A stretch of DNA of 10,899 nucleotides from Bacteroidota bacterium. GTDB lineage: Bacteria > Bacteroidota > Bacteroidia > Chitinophagales > Saprospiraceae. The stretch spans positions 1 through 10,899 of the forward strand of contig QQUB01000807.1 of the NCBI GenBank assembly GCA_008501835.1, written 5' to 3'. A model generated the notes under the pieces. That model saw nothing but the letters and a program-made list of their open reading frames with translations, searched no databases and had not been told where the DNA came from. Shown one piece after another: positions 6,880 to 10,899 of this stretch (positions within the stretch are counted from its first letter, which is position 1; each line of letters opens with the position of its first letter). The position numbers were made by a program, and so were the translations under genes.

Positions 6880-6975
6880 CTTGCCTGCTGACCGCAGTAA
6901 GGCAGGTACACGAATGATCCTGGAATGGGATGCCACAAATGAAGAGTCTTGAGGTACCAATAGCCTCCAATATAG
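6880..6975 (+). repeat. Dispersed ~95-bp repeat, copy 2
   Basis: The order CTTGCCTGCTG, CGCAGTAAGGCAGGTACACGAA, CTGGAATGGGATGCCACAAA, GGTACCAATAGCCTCCAATATAG matches copy 1 at 5365-5455 block by block. The first part can fold: GCCTGC/GCAGGT-like arms around ACCGCAGTAAG. It lies upstream of the rplU promoter. Confidence 0.65.
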
Positions 6976-7008
6976 TTTGAGTTAATATTTGAACGAAAAA
7001 ATTTAAGT

Positions 7009-7077
7009 AATCATAAATCATCAAAATTCATTGTGAACCTTGCGCTTCCTTGCGCCTTTGAGGTTAAGTTTATGATT
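7009..7077. repeat. 69-bp nested inverted repeat with GCGC(A)AGG-type core
   Basis: Nine-base ends match perfectly (AATCATAAA 7009-7017, TTTATGATT 7069-7077). Inside them AACCT (7036-7040) pairs with AGGTT (7061-7065), enclosing TGCGCTTCCTTGCGCCTTTG, two degenerate units of a CTTTGCGCC word. It ends 9 bases from the stop of the HlyD gene, so it could serve as its transcription end. The core belongs to the same word family as 8462-8576. Confidence 0.6.
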
Positions 7078-7086
7078 CAAACAAAA

Positions 7087-8364
7087 TTAAACCTGAAAAA
7101 TTTCCAAAAACCTCTCCAGTAACGACCTGTCTTCCGTAATAACTCTGGCAATGCCTACCATACCCGGTTTGAATTCCATTTTTTCAACATTCCTGTCATC
7201 CTTCCAGTCATTGGGAAAATCAATGATGATCTCGAAAAACCCTGAAGCAGATACCCCGCCTATTTTCTCCACCTTTCCGGGCAACTCTCCATACTCTTTA
7301 TAAGGATAGGCCTGCAAACGAAGATGAACATTCATACCCGGTTCCACCTTTCCGGTCCCTTCCCCTGCTAATTGACCCGTAGCTTGCAGTTTCTCCCCTG
7401 GTCCGGAAATGATTATAGACAATAAAGTGGCTCCGGAGCTAACGGATTGCCCTTCTAAGAGGCGTTCAGGAAAAACGACTTTTCCTCCCACGGGTGCGTA
7501 AACTACATTCTTGTTCAACCAATCCTGGACCATCCCATAAATGTCAGCACTTCTTCTATGCACTGCTCCAAATTCCTGCCATAAAGCTTCTTCTACCTCA
7601 TGTCTTAATAATTCAATTTGGGTGTCAAGGCCAGAATGATCAAGTTCATACCTAATAAGTTCTGCTTTGTGAGATTCCAACGTCGCCTGGAGGCGCAATA
7701 AGGTAGCCTGAGCTGCATCAGCTTCTACACTCGAAGCAGCTCCACTTTCCAGCAAACTTTTATAATCCTGGTAATTTTTTTCGGCCAGCCTGGTTTCTTC
7801 TTCTATTTTGTCAATCTGTTTCTCTGCTGCCGCTGTAAGTCTGTTTAAAATCTCTTTCTCTTTATTCAATCTGGAAACCTGCTGATCTGGATGTTGATCA
7901 AAATACTTCCTGGATAGGTCCTTAATATCCTGCTTCAATTTGGCTGTTTCAGCTGGCAATACTGAAAGATTCAAACTTTCAGGAAAGACCATTGCTGCAA
8001 CCTCGGCAACAGTAGATCGCCTTGACAAAGATTCCAGGAAAGCAGCTAACCTATTTAGTTCATCATATTCGAATCTCCCTTTGAAAACTAACAGGACCTC
8101 CCCTTTTTCGACACGATTTCCCTCCTGAACTATAATATGGTCCAATGTTCCACCATAATCAGCCCTCACATCCACTACCTCATTAACCCTTAATTCCACC
8201 GGCACTTCAATCACATCAGGGTATCTGACGAAATGGGCCACTACAATCAACAACACGACCAAGCCCAATACCAAAAGAATTCCACGTCGCCAGATTCGTG
8301 ATGGCATGGCGCCGATGATTTCCTGCATTTCCTGTTGTTCGGTATTTGTAAGATTATCTGGCAT
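7087..8364 (-). CDS. HlyD-type membrane fusion protein of a peptide exporter
   Basis: A 425-residue periplasmic adaptor. A short cytoplasmic N-terminus precedes one membrane helix at about 27-46 (GILLVLGLVVLLIVVAHFV). Then come a first half of a biotinyl-lipoyl fold (about 60-96, YGGTLDHIIVQEGNRVEKGEVLL), a long coiled-coil hairpin (about 100-265, rich in Glu, Lys, Leu and Ala) and the second lipoyl half (286-318, VYAPVGGKVVFPERLLEGQSV). A beta-barrel region (about 325-410) includes EPGMNVHLRLQAYPYKEYGELPGKV, a motif typical of bacteriocin/RTX exporters. It would link the ABC transporter encoded just upstream to an outer-membrane channel, none of which is in the window. It lies 257 bases behind that gene with repeats in between, so it may be in the same operon or have its own weak promoter. 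Confidence 0.9.
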   Translation of the reverse strand: MPDNLTNTEQQEMQEIIGAMPSRIWRRGILLVLGLVVLLIVVAHFVRYPDVIEVPVELRVNEVVDVRADYGGTLDHIIVQEGNRVEKGEVLLVFKGRFEYDELNRLAAFLESLSRRSTVAEVAAMVFPESLNLSVLPAETAKLKQDIKDLSRKYFDQHPDQQVSRLNKEKEILNRLTAAAEKQIDKIEEETRLAEKNYQDYKSLLESGAASSVEADAAQATLLRLQATLESHKAELIRYELDHSGLDTQIELLRHEVEEALWQEFGAVHRRSADIYGMVQDWLNKNVVYAPVGGKVVFPERLLEGQSVSSGATLLSIIISGPGEKLQATGQLAGEGTGKVEPGMNVHLRLQAYPYKEYGELPGKVEKIGGVSASGFFEIIIDFPNDWKDDRNVEKMEFKPGMVGIARVITEDRSLLERFLEIFQV

Positions 8365-8461
8365 ATTGTGATGTTAAATAATTGGTTTGAGGTTGTTTGA
8401 TGTAAATTTATGGATAGAGCTATTTTAAATCATTTTTTTACCTGGAATGAAACGAAGGCTA

Positions 8462-8576
8462 TAACGCAGAGAACCGCAAGAGTAGCGCTGAGGACCGCCG
8501 ATTAGTTTAGTTCTCTGTGTGTAACTCTGTAAATCCTCAGCGTAACTTTGCGTAACAACACTCTGTGCCTCTGTAA
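8462..8576. repeat. Degenerate ACGCAGAG-type repeat forming an imperfect palindrome
   Basis: The left side reads TAACGCAGAG, AACCGCAAGAG, TAGCGCTGAGGA. The right side on the minus strand reads as about six related units (ACAGAG, CACAGAG, TTACGCAAAG, TTACGCTGAGGA, TTTACAGAG, TTACACACAGAG). The two meet in a perfect 9-bp inverted repeat, CGCTGAGGA 8486-8494 and TCCTCAGCG 8534-8542. The unit period is about 10-11 bases. It lies between the two exporter genes. No coding frame is implied. Confidence 0.65.
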
Positions 8577-8593
8577 TTGAAATAAAGTTGCCT

Positions 8594-8614
8594 CCTTAGC
8601 CTTAGCCTTAGCCT
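8594..8614. repeat. Short tandem repeat (CCTTAG)x3.5
   Basis: Three perfect CCTTAG hexamers (8594-8599, 8600-8605, 8606-8611) plus CCT, ending 7 bases beyond the stop codon of the ABC transporter gene. Such a run is prone to slippage; it is outside coding sequence. Confidence 0.85.
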
Positions 8615-8621
8615 AAATTAA

Positions 8622-10799
8622 TCAACTTCCTAACTCCAACTGATTCTTCACCAGGTTATAATAAGTTCCTTTTAAAACGGTCAATTCTTCATGAGTTCCC
8701 TTCTCAACCAATCTTCCATTATCCAAAACCACAATCTGATCTGCATTTTTTACTGTACTCAGTCTGTGAGCGACCACCACCACCGTACGATTTTCAAAAA
8801 AGGTTCTCAGGTTATTTAGAATAATTTTTTCGTTCTCGGCATCCAGGGCATTGGTCGCTTCATCAAAAAACAAAATTCCAGGATCTTTATAAACGGCCCT
8901 GGCAATAACCAATCGCTGGCGCTGCCCCTGACTCAATCCATTTCCCTTATCTCCAATTTTGGTATTAAACCCCAGAGGCATTGCATGGATAAAATTATCA
9001 ATATTGGCAATTTTCGCTGCCTCCTGCAATTTGATCCAATTTATTTCTTCAGAACTTTCACTGATATTGCCGGCAATGGTATCCGAAAAGATGAACCCAT
9101 CCTGAAGGACTGCTCCGCAACGACTCCTCCATTGAACAGGATCTATTTGAGACAAAGCCAAATTCCCGTAACTGATCTTACCTGTTTCTGGAGTATAAAA
9201 ATTTAGTAAAAGCTTAACTAACGTCGTCTTTCCGCTACCGCTTGCGCCTACAATGGCCGTTACCTTACCTGCCGGAATTACCAAATTGATTTTTTCAAGC
9301 ACATGGTCCGACAAGGCATTATATTTGAAACTAACCCCCGAAAAAATCAAATCGTCGTTCTCCGGAATTTCAGTGACTAGCCCACCCGCTGGTTCAGGTT
9401 CCTGATCGTGAATTTCCCGCATACGATTCATACTCAACCGGGCATCCTGTGCCGACCGGATAAAACCGACGAACTGCTGAAGGGGTCCATTGAGCTGGCC
9501 GGCAATATATTGAACCGCTAACATCATACCTAAGGTCATTTGTCCATAAATAACGGCCCTGGCAGCAAAAAAAGTTATGAGGATATCCTTAAACTGACTA
9601 ATAAAGGCTGCTCCGGCATCCTGGTACTGGCTGATAGTCAAAAAACGAATATTGGCCCTAAACAATCGCCCCTGAATATTCATCCATCGACGGCGGTGTT
9701 TGCGATCACTTCCCTGCAATTTGATTTCCTGTACTCCCTGTATGATCTCGATCAAAGCCTCCTGGTTTTCGGAAAGTTCCCGGAATCTGCGGTGATCCAC
9801 CTCCTCGCGTTTTTTTAACCAGATCAAAATCCATCCAAGATATACCGCTGCCCCAACCAAAAAGATCATGAAAATACCCACATGATAATACAACAATACC
9901 AAGGCAAACAATACCAGGTTAAACATGGCGAACAACAAGCTCAGAGTAAAATGGGTAAGAAATTGTTCAATTCGACGATGATCGCCCAATCGTTGCAACA
10001 AATCACCGGTCATCTTTCGGTCGAAATATGCGATAGGTAGTTTTAAAAGTTTCACCAAAAAGTCTGTAATGAGGGAAACATTAATCCTCGTACCGATATG
10101 AAGTAACATCCATCCCTGGATAAGATTAACTGTGGTTTGCCCAAGAAACAGCATAATCAGCCCCAACAGGACGATATAGATAAAATCCAGATCGTAATTG
10201 GCGATCCCAATATCCACAATGGCCTGAGTCAAAAAAGGAAATGCTAATTGGAAAAGCCCTCCCAACAACAAAGCCATGAGTAAATACACCAGGGTCTGCC
10301 TAAAAGGTTTTAAATAACTGAACAAAAACCTAAACCCTTTTCTTTCCTGTTTCACTTCGTCTGTATCCAAAAACTCCGGGCCAGGTTCCAGTAAAATAAC
10401 CACTCCGGTATTCCCGTCAGCTATCCAGTTTTTCAAGAATTCCCTGTGGGAGACTTTTAACTTTCCGACCGCCGGATCTGCAATCCAGATATTTTTCCGG
10501 CTAACCTTATACACTACAACAAAATGATTTTGCTTCCAATGAACTATACATGGCAGAGGAGCCTTCAGTAATCCGGGTGACGCTTCGTTTTCTCCATGCA
10601 GGGTGAGTTTTGCAACAAGGCATCGCATACCAATATGCTCAGCTGCCTCTACGATACCCCGGGCAGAAACACCCTCCCGGTCAATGTATGAATGATCCCT
10701 TAAATATTGTAAACTGAAAGATTTCCCATAATGATCAGCGATCATCCTGAGGCAACTTGGGCCACAATCCATGCTGTCGTATTGGTGGAAAAATTTCAT
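8622..10799 (-). CDS. Peptidase-containing ABC transporter (PCAT, C39 peptidase) for leader-peptide export
   Basis: A 725-residue protein with three domains. The C39 peptidase (1-135) has Gln6, Cys12 (DSMDCGPSC), His92 (KQNHFVVVY) and Asp108 (IADPAVGK), the full catalytic set that cuts after a double-glycine leader. The membrane domain (about 160-445) has around six helices. The ATPase domain (480-725) shows Walker A GASGSGKTT (518-526), the Q-loop Gln566, the signature LSQGQ (622-626, Gln in place of the usual first Gly), Walker B ILFFDE (642-647), D-loop ALD and H-loop His678. It is expected to cleave and export a peptide across the inner membrane with the downstream HlyD protein. The length is normal for the family. 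Its ATG begins 1 base after the stop of the upstream gene, suggesting coupled translation. The cargo is unknown: no precursor is visible here. Confidence 0.96.
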   Translation of the reverse strand: MKFFHQYDSMDCGPSCLRMIADHYGKSFSLQYLRDHSYIDREGVSARGIVEAAEHIGMRCLVAKLTLHGENEASPGLLKAPLPCIVHWKQNHFVVVYKVSRKNIWIADPAVGKLKVSHREFLKNWIADGNTGVVILLEPGPEFLDTDEVKQERKGFRFLFSYLKPFRQTLVYLLMALLLGGLFQLAFPFLTQAIVDIGIANYDLDFIYIVLLGLIMLFLGQTTVNLIQGWMLLHIGTRINVSLITDFLVKLLKLPIAYFDRKMTGDLLQRLGDHRRIEQFLTHFTLSLLFAMFNLVLFALVLLYYHVGIFMIFLVGAAVYLGWILIWLKKREEVDHRRFRELSENQEALIEIIQGVQEIKLQGSDRKHRRRWMNIQGRLFRANIRFLTISQYQDAGAAFISQFKDILITFFAARAVIYGQMTLGMMLAVQYIAGQLNGPLQQFVGFIRSAQDARLSMNRMREIHDQEPEPAGGLVTEIPENDDLIFSGVSFKYNALSDHVLEKINLVIPAGKVTAIVGASGSGKTTLVKLLLNFYTPETGKISYGNLALSQIDPVQWRSRCGAVLQDGFIFSDTIAGNISESSEEINWIKLQEAAKIANIDNFIHAMPLGFNTKIGDKGNGLSQGQRQRLVIARAVYKDPGILFFDEATNALDAENEKIILNNLRTFFENRTVVVVAHRLSTVKNADQIVVLDNGRLVEKGTHEELTVLKGTYYNLVKNQLELGS

Positions 10800-10800
10800 C

Positions 10801-10899
10801 TTATTTTTTGAAGGTTATCCATACGGCTGTATCCTGAAAATCAGATGAGTTCCCGCAACTTAAAGTGGAATACCTTTCGTTGATCTTCTCTTTCAACAA
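10801..10899 (-). CDS. C-terminal end of an unidentified gene upstream of the PCAT (partial)
   Basis: Reading the minus strand from the right edge, one frame stays open for 32 codons and ends in TAA (10801-10803). It gives a hydrophilic C-terminus with KEKINERYSTLSCGNSSDF followed by QDTAVWITFKK. The next gene's ATG is 1 base further, so the two would be cotranscribed. Position suggests a member of the peptide export or maturation cluster, such as a modification enzyme or another accessory protein, but the fragment is too short to assign a family. Confidence 0.6.
   Translation of the reverse strand: MLKEKINERYSTLSCGNSSDFQDTAVWITFKK

Larger units (their letters stand above)
6774..7086. other. 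Gene-free stretch between rplU and the HlyD gene
   Basis: The 313 bases hold the rplU promoter (6807-6837), repeat copy 2 (6880-6975), which includes GCCACGAA / ACACGAA words, and a 69-bp nested inverted repeat (7009-7077) just behind the HlyD gene. No coding frame is convincing; the 61-codon frame at 6775-6960 on the minus strand runs through the promoter. Confidence 0.6.

Noticed and set aside
8462..8614. CRISPR array or minisatellite in the exporter gap
   Set aside because: Units are degenerate, about 10 bases, inverted relative to each other and lack spacers of constant length, so this is not a CRISPR array.
8365..8621. Bacteriocin precursor gene between the ABC transporter and HlyD genes
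   Set aside because: No short frame with a hydrophilic leader ending in GG was seen; the stretch is mostly repeat.

Overview
The window looks like chromosomal DNA of a Bacteroidota bacterium. The signs are a secreted protease carrying a C-terminal type IX secretion (T9SS) sorting domain, promoter elements of the TTTG / TAnnTTTG type, start codons without Shine-Dalgarno sequences, and AT-rich intergenic regions with small palindromic repeats. The order is not fixed by the sequence; Saprospirales is a guess.

Left part (1-3556): the end of a small membrane protein gene on the + strand stops 2 bases from the end of a convergent, minus-strand AspT/YidE/YbjL-type transporter (127-1764). That transporter is transcribed divergently from an exported subtilisin-like (S8) protease with a T9SS tail (1934-3556); both apparent promoters lie in the 169-bp gap.

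Middle part (3557-5660): a 110-bp imperfect inverted repeat (3635-3744), then a DUF5685-type protein (3870-5261) with an unusual Cys-rich / membrane / poly-basic C-terminus, then a 399-bp gene-free stretch that holds one copy of a ~95-bp repeat and a strong hairpin terminator facing the ribosomal operon.

Ribosomal operon (5661-6773, minus): rplU (bL21) followed by rpmA (bL27), with a good promoter (6807-6837) and a terminator (5597-5630). The bL27 gene is three times the normal length: a Lys/Ala/Glu-rich linker and a helix-hairpin-helix domain are fused behind an intact bL27. A second copy of the ~95-bp repeat lies upstream of rplU, so the two copies bracket the operon.

Right part (7087-10899, minus): a peptide-export cluster. 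A gene cut by the window edge ends 1 base before a C39-peptidase ABC transporter (PCAT, 725 aa), followed by an HlyD-type membrane fusion protein (425 aa). Together with an outer-membrane channel encoded elsewhere these would process and export a double-glycine leader peptide. No precursor gene is visible in the window. The two export genes are separated by 257 bp filled mainly by an ACGCAGAG-type degenerate repeat and a short CCTTAG tandem repeat; a related GCGCAAGG-type element lies behind the HlyD gene.

The most notable items are the bL27-HhH fusion, the DUF5685 protein with its odd tail, the paired repeats around the ribosomal operon, and the family of GCGCAAAG/ACGCAGAG palindromic elements in the export cluster.
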